From: Castellaniella sp040276065
Lineage (GTDB): Bacteria > Pseudomonadota > Gammaproteobacteria > Burkholderiales > Burkholderiaceae_B
Assembly (NCBI RefSeq): GCF_040276065.1
Contig: NZ_JBELOI010000002.1
Coordinates: 375,173-439,172 of the forward strand
Length of the DNA: 64,000 nt
Direction of reading: 5' to 3'
Below, piece after piece: positions 17,641 through 26,656 of the stretch. The notes below the pieces were generated by a model. That model was not told where the DNA came from. It ran no database searches and saw only the letters and a list, made by a program, of their open reading frames with translations. How positions within the stretch are numbered: the stretch's first letter is position 1; each line of letters opens with the position of its first letter. The position numbers were made by a program, and so were the translations under genes.

Positions 17641-17912
17641 CGGGTGTCCTGTCGTGTTTCCTGAGGGCGCCGCCAGTCGGGGCGAACATTCAATCGTAAC
17701 GGGTAAGTCTGGCTCCCGGGAGAAATTTCTCGAATGTCTTTATTTCTTATGGTTATATACAACGGCCCCGATGTCCCTGTTGATAACGGTCAGGAATGAA
17801 ACAGGGTGTATGGGGGAGCCGTCGGCATCGTATGCGGCGGCGCCATGGGTTAGCATGCTGGGTATTGCCCGCCGGACGGTGGGCCGCAGCTTACGGGTGA
17901 TGCAGGATTCAT
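17641..17912. other. Divergent promoter region between metY and the AsmA gene
   Basis: 272 bases without a supportable gene. Features seen are a perfect 12-bp palindrome GAGAAATTTCTC (17720-17731), the dyad ACATTC/GAATGT (17686-17691 and 17732-17737), and an AT-rich stretch at about 17735-17770 likely to hold the promoters. I looked for a SAM riboswitch in front of metY and did not recognise one. Confidence 0.5.
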
Positions 17913-20507
17913 ATGAACGTCTGGTTGAAACGGACCGTATTCAGCCTGGTCGTCGTGGTCATCGCGGCGACCGTGGGCCTGGCCATTTTCCTGTTGACGT
18001 TCAATCCGAACGCGTACAAGGACAAGATCCAGAATCTTGTCTATGAGCACTACCATCGCACTTTGACGATCAAGGGGGATATCGGCCTTTCGCTGTTTCC
18101 GCGCATCGGGCTGTCGGTGCGCGACGTGTCGTTGTCCAACCGCGAGGGTGAGGATGTCTTCGTGTCGATCGACGGCGCGCGCTTCGCCGTGGCGATCTGG
18201 CCGCTGTTGTCCAACCGGCTTGTGGTCGATCATGTGGCGGTCAGTGGCTTGAAGGCCTGGGTGACCCGCGATGCCGACGGACGGTTCAATTTCGACGATC
18301 TGGTCGCCTCCGGGCCGGGGACCGCCGGGGCGCCTCCGGCCGCCGGCACCACCGGGGCCGCCGTGGCGGCCACGGCGCCCGTGGCCCTGGCGGCCTCCGA
18401 GGTGCAGCGGACCGAGCTCGACATCGATATCGCCGGCCTCGAGCTCAAGGACGGCCAGATCCATTACCTGGATCAGCGCGAGGGTCTGTCTGCGACAGTC
18501 TCGGGCATTGAGGCGGCCACCGGTCGGGTGACCTACGACCAGCCCTTCGATGTCTCGGTCAAGGGCGCGCTCGTCGGCCAGGACCCCAAGCTCGATGCGC
18601 ATTTCGAGGCGCAGGCGCTGCTCAGGCTGAATCCGGCGCAGCGGGGCTACGGCGCGCAAAAGATCAACGTCCAATTCACGGGGCGCGCCGGCAATCTGGA
18701 CAAGGCCGTGGCGGCGCTCAAGGGCAACCTCGCCTACAACGGGACCGAGCGCACTTTCTCGGCCGGCAATCTCGAGCTCACGGTATCGGGCGACGTGTTG
18801 GGCGCCCACCCGGTCGCTGGCCTGAAGGCCACCCTGTCGGCGCCCCAGATCCGCCTCGATCAGCGCAATAACGAGCTGCAGATCGACAAGCTCGCGCTGC
18901 GCGCTTCCGGCAAGGGCGAACATGGCGACATGGAGGTGGCGTTCGATGCGCCCTCGCTGGCGATTTCCCCCGAGTCCGCGCAGGGCGAACCGGTGACGGG
19001 CACGGTCAAGGTCTCGGGCGAGGACAAACTCGCGCTCGCGTTCGGCCTCGAGGGCCTGGCGGGCAACGCCAACGAGCTGCGCCTGCGGGCGATGACACTG
19101 GATGGCGGGATCGCGCATGGCGATCGTCTGACGCGGCTCCAGCTCGCGTCGCCTGTGACCTGGGACCGGTCCTTGCGCAAGGGCTCTCTGTCGGCGATCA
19201 AAGGCGATCTGAGCATCCGGGATCCGGCCTCGCCGAGGCCGGAGTTCGAGTTTCCGATGATCGGCAGCGTGCATCTGGATCAGATCAAGGACACCCTGGA
19301 CGCCGACATCAATGCGGTGATCGAGGGCGGGCAGTTTGCATTCAAGTCCCAGACCCAGCGCCTGGCCGATCCGCAGACGCGGTTTTCGCTGACCGCCGAC
19401 AAACTCGACCTGAACCGCTGGCTCGAGCCGCCGCCGAGTCCGGCGGCCAAGGCCCCCAAGGACAAGGACGGTGGTGGGGCCGCCGCCGTGGACGACAAGG
19501 CCGCCGAGGCCGCACCGCAGGCGGCGGCGACCCCAGCGGCCGAGACCCGGATCGATCTGTCGTTCCTCGAGGGCCAGGACATCGCCGGGACCATCAAGAT
19601 CGACGATCTGCGCGTGCGCGACCTCCAACTGCGCGGTCTGTCGGCGGATGTGGGCATCCAGAAGAATGCGCTCCAGGTCTCCAAACTGGTGGCCAGCCTC
19701 TACGAAGGCACGCTGAGCGGCAGCTTCAGCGCTACCTCCGCGCAGGCGCTGGCCGCACAGCTTGCGCTCGACAAGGTGGCGGTCGAGCCCTTCATGCGGG
19801 CGCTGACCGGCCAGGGACGCTTGTCGGGCACCGCTGGCGTGCGCGTCGATGTGCGCGCCCAGGGGGATACGGTCGACGCCGTGCTGCGCGCGCTCGAGGG
19901 GCGGGTCACTTGGCAGGTGCGGGACGGTGCCGTGCACGGCATCAGCGCCTCGCAATCCCTTGAGGACGCCGCGGCGGTCCTGGGCAATGTCCTGAAGGGC
20001 CAGCCCGGGGCCATGTCCAATCCGTTCGAGGAGAACCGCCGTACGACCTTCAGTGCCTTCGACGGTCGGGTCGATTTCCTGCGGGGACAGGGCAAGCTTT
20101 CGAAGCTTTCCCTGGTCTCGGATCTGGTCCGGGTCTCCGAGGGGCGGCCGGCGGGCATCGATCTGCCGGCTCGACGGCTGGATCTGGTGCTCAACGTCCA
20201 GATCACCAGCCGGGCGCCCAAACCCCTGGCCGGGGTCATCGGGCCCCTGCTGGGCGCCACCTTGCCGCTGCGGATTTCGGGGCCTTTCGATCACCCGGCC
20301 TACGAAGTGCAGTGGTCCGGTGTGCGCAACCAGGCCATCAAGGATGCCGTCAAATCGGGCTTGATGGAGCTGCTCCCGGGTGGGCTTATTCCCTCGGCCA
20401 CGCCCTCGGGGGCGCAGGCGGGGCCGGCGGCCCCGCCTGCGCCGGCCAAGAGCCCCGATCCGGTCAAACGCATCGGCGAGGCCCTCAAGGGCCTGCTCGG
20501 CCAATAG
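17913..20507 (+). CDS. AsmA family outer-membrane biogenesis protein
   Basis: Large 864-residue protein with one N-terminal membrane helix (about 7-27) and a long periplasmic beta-rich body of the AsmA/TamB/YhdP bridge-like class, thought to carry phospholipid toward the outer membrane. The AsmA N-domain is seen in RTLTIKGDIGLSLFPRIGL and the C-terminal AsmA_2 region in GTLSGSFSATSAQ through ISGPFDHPAYEVQW. Two Ala/Pro-rich linkers (about 133-165 and 507-545) interrupt it. A stretch of alanine/proline closes the protein. Monocistronic or linked to the MOSC-like gene 49 bases downstream. Confidence 0.88.
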   Translation: MNVWLKRTVFSLVVVVIAATVGLAIFLLTFNPNAYKDKIQNLVYEHYHRTLTIKGDIGLSLFPRIGLSVRDVSLSNREGEDVFVSIDGARFAVAIWPLLSNRLVVDHVAVSGLKAWVTRDADGRFNFDDLVASGPGTAGAPPAAGTTGAAVAATAPVALAASEVQRTELDIDIAGLELKDGQIHYLDQREGLSATVSGIEAATGRVTYDQPFDVSVKGALVGQDPKLDAHFEAQALLRLNPAQRGYGAQKINVQFTGRAGNLDKAVAALKGNLAYNGTERTFSAGNLELTVSGDVLGAHPVAGLKATLSAPQIRLDQRNNELQIDKLALRASGKGEHGDMEVAFDAPSLAISPESAQGEPVTGTVKVSGEDKLALAFGLEGLAGNANELRLRAMTLDGGIAHGDRLTRLQLASPVTWDRSLRKGSLSAIKGDLSIRDPASPRPEFEFPMIGSVHLDQIKDTLDADINAVIEGGQFAFKSQTQRLADPQTRFSLTADKLDLNRWLEPPPSPAAKAPKDKDGGGAAAVDDKAAEAAPQAAATPAAETRIDLSFLEGQDIAGTIKIDDLRVRDLQLRGLSADVGIQKNALQVSKLVASLYEGTLSGSFSATSAQALAAQLALDKVAVEPFMRALTGQGRLSGTAGVRVDVRAQGDTVDAVLRALEGRVTWQVRDGAVHGISASQSLEDAAAVLGNVLKGQPGAMSNPFEENRRTTFSAFDGRVDFLRGQGKLSKLSLVSDLVRVSEGRPAGIDLPARRLDLVLNVQITSRAPKPLAGVIGPLLGATLPLRISGPFDHPAYEVQWSGVRNQAIKDAVKSGLMELLPGGLIPSATPSGAQAGPAAPPAPAKSPDPVKRIGEALKGLLGQ

Positions 20508-20556
20508 CCGGGGCCCGGCCCACGATTCCTGAACTTGAAAAAGAGACCGTTCACCC

Positions 20557-20943
20557 ATGACGACAAACCCCTTAAGCACCCCCATCGCGGCCTGCCAGGC
20601 TCTGGACCATCCCGGTGCCCCCGCCTATGACCGGCGTTGGCTGGTGGTGGATGAAGACCGCGAATGGCTGGACGCCTCGCGTGCCGAGGGCCTGGCCCGG
20701 ATCGAGCTCGGCATCCGCTTCGGCTATCTGGTCTTGCGCGCGCCGGGCATGCTGCGCCTGGACATCCCGATGGATGTCATCGAGGACGATGACAGCGTCG
20801 TGGGGGAGGCTCGCGTAGGGTCGCAGGCCGTGCGCGTGGTCGACGAGGGCGACCTGGCGGCCGCTTGGCTCGCGGAACTGCTGGGCAGGCCCGCGCGCCT
20901 GGTCAAGGTCCATCCTGAGGCGGAGCCGGTCGTCTGGCCTTGA
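20557..20943 (+). CDS. MOSC N-terminal beta-barrel protein without a MOSC domain
   Basis: 128-residue protein matching only the N-terminal barrel found in front of MOSC domains (YcbX/mARC type): YDRRWLVVDEDREWL at about 24-38 and LVLRAPGMLRLDIP at 55-68, then the linker AWLAELLGRPARLVKVHPEAEPV. The molybdenum-cofactor sulfurase C-terminal domain with its cysteine is absent; the frame stops and coaD begins 34 bases later on the other strand. Either a stand-alone barrel or the remnant of a truncated gene. Codon use looks normal. Confidence 0.7.
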   Translation: MTTNPLSTPIAACQALDHPGAPAYDRRWLVVDEDREWLDASRAEGLARIELGIRFGYLVLRAPGMLRLDIPMDVIEDDDSVVGEARVGSQAVRVVDEGDLAAAWLAELLGRPARLVKVHPEAEPVVWP

Positions 20944-20977
20944 GGCCCCGGCGGTGGCCCGCCGAGGCGGGCCGCGC

Positions 20978-21487
20978 TTATTCTTCGGCCGTGTTGCGGC
21001 CTTCGCGCACGGCTTTGGCCTTGCTGTGCAGCCAGCGCTCGACCGACGGAAAGACGAATTTGCTCACGTCGCCCCCGAGGATGGCGATTTCACGCACGAT
21101 CGTGCCCGAGATGAACTGATACTGGTCCGAGGGCGTCATGAACAGGGTCTCGACCTCGGGCAGCAGGTGGCGGTTCATGCCCGCCATCTGGAACTCATAC
21201 TCAAAGTCCGAGACGGCGCGCAATCCCCGTACGATCACGCGGCCATCCTGCTCGCGGACGAAATCCTTGAGCAGGCCGGCGAAGCTGCGCACGTCGACGT
21301 TCGGATAATGGCCCAGCACCTCGCGGGCGATCTCGACGCGCTCGTCGACGGTGAAGAACGGACGCTTGTTCTGGCTGTGGGCCACCCCGACCACCACACG
21401 GTCGAACAGGCTTGCCGCACGCCGTACGAGATCCTCATGGCCTCGGGTCAGGGGATCGAAGGTTCCAGGATAGACGGCGGTGATCAT
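20978..21487 (-). CDS. coaD: Phosphopantetheine adenylyltransferase
   Basis: Penultimate step of coenzyme A synthesis. The nucleotidyltransferase motif GTFDPLTRGHEDL is at residues 8-20, and ISGTIVREIA is the second signature. Start at 21487 gives 169 residues; the open frame further upstream is not family-like. The ATG overlaps the stop of rsmD (ATGA). The rsmD-coaD pairing is widespread in proteobacteria. Confidence 0.96.
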   Translation of the reverse strand: MITAVYPGTFDPLTRGHEDLVRRAASLFDRVVVGVAHSQNKRPFFTVDERVEIAREVLGHYPNVDVRSFAGLLKDFVREQDGRVIVRGLRAVSDFEYEFQMAGMNRHLLPEVETLFMTPSDQYQFISGTIVREIAILGGDVSKFVFPSVERWLHSKAKAVREGRNTAEE

Positions 21488-22134
21488 GCGGTCTCCGTAT
21501 CGTTGTCGTTGGGTGGTGGTCCGCCCGGGGTGGGCGAAGGCCATGTTTCGGGATTATTCATCGTTTTTTGCAATGCAGCAAATTGGAGGAGGAGGACGTG
21601 CACCTGGCCGGCACGCGCCTCGCGCAGGAGACTGAACGCGGGTGGGAAGTCCCGCAGGGTTCCCTCGGTCTCGATGTATGCCAGGCCGCCGGGCCGCAGC
21701 GCGCGGCCCAGCAGCGGCCAAAGGCGCTCGATCCAGCCCTGGTGAAACGGCGGATCGAGCAGCAGCAGATCGTATTCCGGCCCGGATTGCGCCCTCAGGA
21801 AGGCCAGTGCGTCGCCCGCGTGGATGCTCACGCGAGCGGTGGCCCCGAGGCGGATCTGGAGCTTGCGCAGGGCCGCCAGCGCCGCCGGCGAGCATTCGAC
21901 CAGCCGCGCGTGCGCGACGCCGCGTGAGGCCGCTTCGAAGCCCAGCGCCCCCGTGCCGGCGAACAAGTCCAGCACGCGCTTGTCGGCGAAGGCGCCGTCC
22001 CAGAAATGGGACAGCCAGTTAAAGAGCGTCTCGCGCACGCGATCGGGCGTGGGCCGCAGATGTTCGGCCTCGATCACCGGAATCGGCGTGCGGCGGTATT
22101 CACCGCCTACAATACGAACTTGGTGTTTTTTCAT
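21484..22134 (-). CDS. rsmD: 16S rRNA (guanine966-N2)-methyltransferase
   Basis: Modifies G966 of 16S rRNA in the 30S subunit. The SAM loop LDLFAGTGALGFEAASRG and the catalytic LLLLDPPF are present, with the family start KHQVRIVGGEYRRTPI. ATG at 22134 gives 216 residues with a proline-rich tail. Divergent from ftsY with 61 bases between starts, a conserved arrangement. Confidence 0.95.
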   Translation of the reverse strand: MKKHQVRIVGGEYRRTPIPVIEAEHLRPTPDRVRETLFNWLSHFWDGAFADKRVLDLFAGTGALGFEAASRGVAHARLVECSPAALAALRKLQIRLGATARVSIHAGDALAFLRAQSGPEYDLLLLDPPFHQGWIERLWPLLGRALRPGGLAYIETEGTLRDFPPAFSLLREARAGQVHVLLLQFAALQKTMNNPETWPSPTPGGPPPNDNDTETA

Positions 22135-22195
22135 GCGGCGCCCGGAGGCCGGGTCCGTGCTTCGGTCAATTGCTGGATCGGCTAGTGTAAATCGT

Positions 22196-23386
22196 ATGTT
22201 CAGCTTTTTTAAACGCAGAAAACCCGCGGAGGACGCGCTCGAAGAGGTGATCGCCGCCCCCGAGGCACCGCCCGACGAGGCGCGCCTCGCGCAGGCCCTG
22301 GCCGCGGCGCAGGCGGAGCAGGAGGCGATGCCACCCGCCGCCGTCCCCGCTGAGGCCGCCAAGGCCGCCGAGCCCCACGTGGAGCCCGTCGAGGCGGTCC
22401 AGCCGCCGGATGCCTGGTCGGACCGGCCCGATGCGCCGCCGCTCGAGGTGGACGAGCCTGGGGCGGACGGGGGTTCATGGCTGTCGCGCCTGCGGCGCGG
22501 CCTGTCGCGCACCGGCCAGAGCCTCGGTGGCCTGTTCGTGAACGTCAAGGTCGATGAGGCCCTGTTCGACGAACTCGAGACCGCGCTCATCATGGCCGAT
22601 GCCGGGGTCGAGGCCACGGAAAAACTCCTCACCGCCCTGCGCGCGCGGGTGCGCAAAGAGCGCCTCGAGGATCCCGCGGCGGTCAAGGCCGCCCTGCGCG
22701 ATATCCTGGCCGAGCACTTGAAGGTCCTGGAAAAACCCTTTGTGGTGGGGGAAGCCGCACCCATGGTGGTGATGATCGCCGGCGTCAACGGCGCCGGCAA
22801 GACCACCTCCATCGGCAAGCTCGCGCATGCCCTGCAGGCGCGCCGGGCCAGCGTGCTGCTGGCGGCGGGCGATACGTTCCGGGCGGCGGCGCGCGAGCAG
22901 CTCCTGGCCTGGGGCGCGCGCAACCATGTGACGGTGATCGCCCAAGAAGGCGGTGATCCGGCCGCGGTCGCCTTCGATGCGGTCAACGCCGGCCGGGCCC
23001 GGGGGGCGGACGTGGTCCTGATCGATACCGCCGGGCGTTTGCCCACCCAGCTCCACCTGATGGAGGAGCTCAAGAAGATCAAGCGTGTGATCGGCAAGGC
23101 CGATGCCGCCGCGCCGCATGAGGTTTTGCTGGTGGTCGACGGCAACACGGGCCAAAATGCCATATCCCAGATACGCGCCTTCGACGCCGCCTTGCAGCTC
23201 ACCGGGCTGGTGGTGACCAAGCTCGACGGCACGGCCAAGGGCGGCACCCTGGCGGCGGTTGCGGCCGGCAGTCAGGGCGTGCGCCCGGTCCCCGTCTACT
23301 GGATCGGCGTGGGCGAGGGCATGCACGATCTCCAGCCTTTCGTCGCCGCCGAGTTCGCGGATGCCCTGCTCGGCGGGCGGGCTTGA
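22196..23386 (+). CDS. ftsY: Signal recognition particle receptor
   Basis: SRP receptor GTPase targeting membrane proteins to the Sec translocon. The N-terminal acidic, alanine/proline-rich A domain covers residues 1-100, then the N domain and G domain: GVNGAGKTTS (196-205), DTAGRLPT and TKLDGTAKGG. ATG at 22196 starts MFSFFKRRK, a usual amphipathic membrane-contact start. 396 residues. Head-to-head with rsmD; 54 bases upstream of ribBA. Confidence 0.96.
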   Translation: MFSFFKRRKPAEDALEEVIAAPEAPPDEARLAQALAAAQAEQEAMPPAAVPAEAAKAAEPHVEPVEAVQPPDAWSDRPDAPPLEVDEPGADGGSWLSRLRRGLSRTGQSLGGLFVNVKVDEALFDELETALIMADAGVEATEKLLTALRARVRKERLEDPAAVKAALRDILAEHLKVLEKPFVVGEAAPMVVMIAGVNGAGKTTSIGKLAHALQARRASVLLAAGDTFRAAAREQLLAWGARNHVTVIAQEGGDPAAVAFDAVNAGRARGADVVLIDTAGRLPTQLHLMEELKKIKRVIGKADAAAPHEVLLVVDGNTGQNAISQIRAFDAALQLTGLVVTKLDGTAKGGTLAAVAAGSQGVRPVPVYWIGVGEGMHDLQPFVAAEFADALLGGRA

Positions 23387-23440
23387 GGGGCCGGACACCG
23401 GGCGGATGCCAAACGATTCGATTCACTTTGTAGGCCAACT

Positions 23441-24622
23441 ATGAGCGTAAGTACCGACGCCGACTTCGAGGCGGCGCAATCCTTCGAAATTTCTCCGGTC
23501 CCCGAGATCGTCGCCGAGCTGCGCGCCGGACGCATGGTGATCCTGGTCGACGAGGAGGATCGCGAGAACGAGGGCGACCTCGTCATGGCGGCGGATTTCG
23601 TCACGCCGGACGCGGTCAATTTCATGGTCACGCACGCGCGCGGCCTGGTGTGCCTCACCCTGACCCAGGACCGCTGCCGGCAGCTGCAGCTCCCGCTGAT
23701 GGCGAACCAGAACGGGACGCGATACGGCACCAATTTCACGGTCTCCATCGAGGCCGCCGAAGGGGTGCAGACCGGGATTTCCGCCGCCGACCGGGCCCGG
23801 ACCATCCAGGCGGCGGTTGCGCGCGATGCCCGTCCGGCCGATCTGGTGCAGCCAGGTCATATCTTTCCCGTGCGCGCGGTGCAGGGTGGGGTTCTGGTGC
23901 GCGCTGGTCACACCGAGGCGGGTTGCGACCTGACGGCCATGGCGGGCCTGACCCCAGCCGCCGTGATCTGCGAGATCCTCAAGCCCGACGGCACCATGGC
24001 GCGGCTGCCGGATCTCAAGGTTTTCGCGCGCCGCCATGGGCTCAAGATCGGCACGATCGCCGATCTGATCCAGTACCGCGGCGAGCACGAGTCCATGATC
24101 GAGCGCTTGAGCGAGCGCGAGGCGCAGACGCCCTGGGGCCAGTTCCGCATCGTCGCCTACAAGGACCTGGCCTCCAACGCGCCACACCTTGCCCTGGTCC
24201 ACGGCCAGGTGAACTCGGACACAGAAGCCCTGGTGCGCGTCCATGAGCCCACCAGCGTGCTCGACCTCCTGTGCGAGGGGCCCACGCGTCATAGCTGGAC
24301 GATCCCGGCCGCGTTGCGCGCGATCCAGGCCGCGCCCAGCGGTGTGCTGGTGCTGATGAACTGCGAGGGGATCGAGGGCCTGGTGTTCAGCCAGCTCGGC
24401 GCCTGGAACCGGGGTCTGGACGAGCAATCCCCGGCCCGCCAGGCCGATGGCGGGCGCAGCGGCCTGCGCACTTTCGGCATCGGCGCGCAAATCCTGCGCG
24501 ACCTGGGCGTGGGTCGCGCGCGCCTGCTGGCGAGGCCGCGCAAAATGCCCAGCATGGCGGGTTTTGCGCTGACCATTACGGGTTACCATAGTGAACCCGG
24601 CGACTCCCGTGCCGATACTTGA
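23441..24622 (+). CDS. ribBA: DHBP synthase with degenerate GTP cyclohydrolase II domain (RibBX/RibBA type)
   Basis: Residues 1-205 are an intact 3,4-dihydroxy-2-butanone-4-phosphate synthase: DEEDRENEGD (37-46), THARGLVCL and HTEAGCD (157-163). The C-terminal part (about 225-393) has the GTP cyclohydrolase II fold but lacks its zinc cysteines: where the enzyme has HSECLTGD...RCDCG this protein reads RVHEPTSVLDLLCEGPTRHS. So only the RibB activity is expected; such RibBX hybrids are known in proteobacteria. Followed by ribH, giving a riboflavin operon. Confidence 0.92.
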   Translation: MSVSTDADFEAAQSFEISPVPEIVAELRAGRMVILVDEEDRENEGDLVMAADFVTPDAVNFMVTHARGLVCLTLTQDRCRQLQLPLMANQNGTRYGTNFTVSIEAAEGVQTGISAADRARTIQAAVARDARPADLVQPGHIFPVRAVQGGVLVRAGHTEAGCDLTAMAGLTPAAVICEILKPDGTMARLPDLKVFARRHGLKIGTIADLIQYRGEHESMIERLSEREAQTPWGQFRIVAYKDLASNAPHLALVHGQVNSDTEALVRVHEPTSVLDLLCEGPTRHSWTIPAALRAIQAAPSGVLVLMNCEGIEGLVFSQLGAWNRGLDEQSPARQADGGRSGLRTFGIGAQILRDLGVGRARLLARPRKMPSMAGFALTITGYHSEPGDSRADT

Positions 24623-24637
24623 TGATGGATGCGGACT

Positions 24638-25168
24638 ATGAATCCTTACGTGATGACTCCTGACATGAATGGGGAAGGCCTGCACATCGGCATCGTGCGC
24701 TCCCGCTTCAACGCCGAAATCGGCGAGGCCGAGCTCGCAACCTGCCTCAACGAGCTCTCCGCGTTGGGCGTGGACGAGCGCGACGTCATGGTGGTGACGG
24801 TGCCCGGCGCGCTCGAGATGGGCGTGGCACTGGCCCAAATGGCCGAGACTTTCGAGTTCGATGCGCTGATCGCCCTGGGTGCGGTGATTCGCGGCGAAAC
24901 CTATCACTTCGAACTCGTCAGCAACGAGAGTGCCGCGGCGATCAGCCGGGTGGCCCTCGAGACCGGCATCCCGGTGGCCAACGGCGTGCTGACCACCGAT
25001 ACGGACGAGCAGGCGCAGGTGCGCGCCGCCGACAAGGGCCGGGACTGCGCGCGTGCGGCCGTCGAGATGGCCAACCTCGTCGCGGCCCTCGAGCCCGAGT
25101 CCGATGAGGACGACGACTACGATGACGACGATGATGAGGATGGCGACGACGAGGACGCCGATGACTGA
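24638..25168 (+). CDS. ribH: Lumazine synthase with acidic C-terminal tail
   Basis: 6,7-dimethyl-8-ribityllumazine synthase, the next-to-last step of riboflavin synthesis. GIVRSRFNAEI, TVPGALEMG and GAVIRGETYHFE are the active-site segments. After residue about 154 a tail of some 20 residues is almost purely Asp/Glu, longer than the usual enzyme. Start at 24638 preferred (GGA 8 bases before); 24629 is also possible. The last 8 bases overlap nusB. Confidence 0.93.
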   Translation: MNPYVMTPDMNGEGLHIGIVRSRFNAEIGEAELATCLNELSALGVDERDVMVVTVPGALEMGVALAQMAETFEFDALIALGAVIRGETYHFELVSNESAAAISRVALETGIPVANGVLTTDTDEQAQVRAADKGRDCARAAVEMANLVAALEPESDEDDDYDDDDDEDGDDEDADD

Positions 25169-25646
25169 GCCCAAGGGCGCGCGCGCGGGGCGCAGCAACG
25201 CGCGCAGCGCGCGCCGCATGGCGCGCGAGTTCGCCCTGCAGGGCATCTACGCCTGGCTGCTGCGAGGCGGCGATGGCCTGGACGAGCTCGGCGAAATCGA
25301 CGCGCATGTGCGCGACGGCGAGGATTTCGCCGAGGCCGACATCCAGTGGTACCAGATCCTGCTTCAGGGGACGGTATCGCAGGCCGAGTCGCTGCGCGAG
25401 CGCTTCAAGCCCTACATCGACCGCCCGATCGCCGAGCTCTCGCCGATCGAGCACGCGATCCTGCTGATTGGCAGCTTCGAGCTGGTCCAGCACGTCGAGG
25501 TTCCCTACCGCGTGGCCATCAACGAGGCGGTCGAATTGGCCAAGTCGTTTGGCGGCACCGATGGTTTCCGCTTCGTCAACGGCGTGCTCGACAAGCTCGC
25601 CGCCGAGGCACGCCCGGCCGAGGTCCAGGCTGGTGCGCGACGCTGA
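25161..25646 (+). CDS. nusB: Transcription antitermination factor NusB
   Basis: Binds boxA RNA with NusE in rRNA antitermination. 161 residues; RRMAREFALQGIYAWL at the N-terminus and the terminal NEAVELAKSFGGTDGFRFVNGVLDKL are diagnostic. The start is inside the end of ribH (8-base overlap), so translation is coupled; ribH-nusB linkage is widely conserved. Confidence 0.96.
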   Translation: MTEPKGARAGRSNARSARRMAREFALQGIYAWLLRGGDGLDELGEIDAHVRDGEDFAEADIQWYQILLQGTVSQAESLRERFKPYIDRPIAELSPIEHAILLIGSFELVQHVEVPYRVAINEAVELAKSFGGTDGFRFVNGVLDKLAAEARPAEVQAGARR

Positions 25647-25664
25647 CGCAGCCAGGGTGGTCCT

Positions 25665-26651
25665 GTGCGACCCGATAGCGAATTCGATCTGATTACACGG
25701 TATTTCGCCTGGCCGGCACCCGCCGGCATGCTGGGCGTGGGCGACGACTGCGCCCTGTTATCGGTCTCGCACGGTTTCCAGATGGCCGTCAGCAGCGATA
25801 TGCTGGTCGAGGGCCAGCATTTCTTTGCCGACGTCGACCCGGCGGACCTGGGATACAAGGCCCTGGCTGTCAACCTGTCCGACCTGGCGGCCATGGGCGC
25901 GCGTCCCCTGGCGTGCACGCTGGCTCTCTCGATCCCGCGCATCGATCATCATTGGCTGCGGGGATTTTCGGGGGGATTCCAGACGCTTTCGCGCCAGGCG
26001 CAATGCCCTCTGATCGGGGGCGACACCACCCGCAATCCGGCCGGCGTGGTGATCAGCGTCACGGTGATGGGCGAGGTCCGCCGCAACCACGCCTTACGCA
26101 GGGACGCGGCCAAGGTCGGCGACGATATCTGGGTGACGGGCGAGCTGGGTGCCGCGGAGCTGGCCTTGCGTTTGATGCAGGGGCGTCTGCCCGCAGACGC
26201 GGCGCGGCTTGCCGCCGCCCGTCCGGCGCTCGAGCGGCCTTGGCCGCGCCTGCGATTCGGCCAGCGGCTGGCCGGGATGGGGCGCGCGGCCCTGGATATT
26301 TCCGACGGGCTCTTGCAAGACCTCGGTCATATTCTGCGAGCCAGCCATTGTGGCGCGGACCTCATGTTCGACCGGATTCCGGCGGCTCCGATGCTCGACG
26401 GCCTGGACGAAAACGTACGCCGCGACATCATATTGGGGGGTGGTGACTGTTACGAGCTCTGCTTCACCGCTACGCCCAAGCGGCGCGAACAGATCCAGGC
26501 CACCGCGCGCATGCTGGATGTGCCGGTGTCGCGGATCGGCGTGGTGACGCGCGGGGACGCCTTGCGCGTGCTGGACGCCGACGGCGCCGTCCTGTCCGTC
26601 GGACGGGGCGGCTACGACCATTTCGTGGGTGAGGGCGCGAACGGCGCCTGA
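25665..26651 (+). CDS. thiL: Thiamine-monophosphate kinase
   Basis: Makes thiamine diphosphate from thiamine monophosphate. GTG start at 25665 with AGGG upstream; 328 residues. Motifs GVGDDCALL, SSDMLVEGQHF, NLSDLAAMGA and IGGDTTRNP bind Mg-ATP and substrate; ALDISDGLLQDLGH and GGGDCYEL follow. Five bases separate it from pgpA. Confidence 0.95.
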   Translation: MRPDSEFDLITRYFAWPAPAGMLGVGDDCALLSVSHGFQMAVSSDMLVEGQHFFADVDPADLGYKALAVNLSDLAAMGARPLACTLALSIPRIDHHWLRGFSGGFQTLSRQAQCPLIGGDTTRNPAGVVISVTVMGEVRRNHALRRDAAKVGDDIWVTGELGAAELALRLMQGRLPADAARLAAARPALERPWPRLRFGQRLAGMGRAALDISDGLLQDLGHILRASHCGADLMFDRIPAAPMLDGLDENVRRDIILGGGDCYELCFTATPKRREQIQATARMLDVPVSRIGVVTRGDALRVLDADGAVLSVGRGGYDHFVGEGANGA

Positions 26652-26656
26652 CGATC

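Noticed and set aside
17641..17912. A SAM riboswitch in front of metY
   Set aside because: I found only short palindromes and no conserved riboswitch core that I recognise.
17850..20585. A 911-codon open frame antisense to the AsmA gene
   Set aside because: It mirrors the GC-rich third positions of the real gene, has a low-complexity Arg/Gly/Gln-rich translation and no family motif. The same applies to long mirror frames opposite pntB, the amidohydrolases, the LivK-type gene, the BMP importer and proS.
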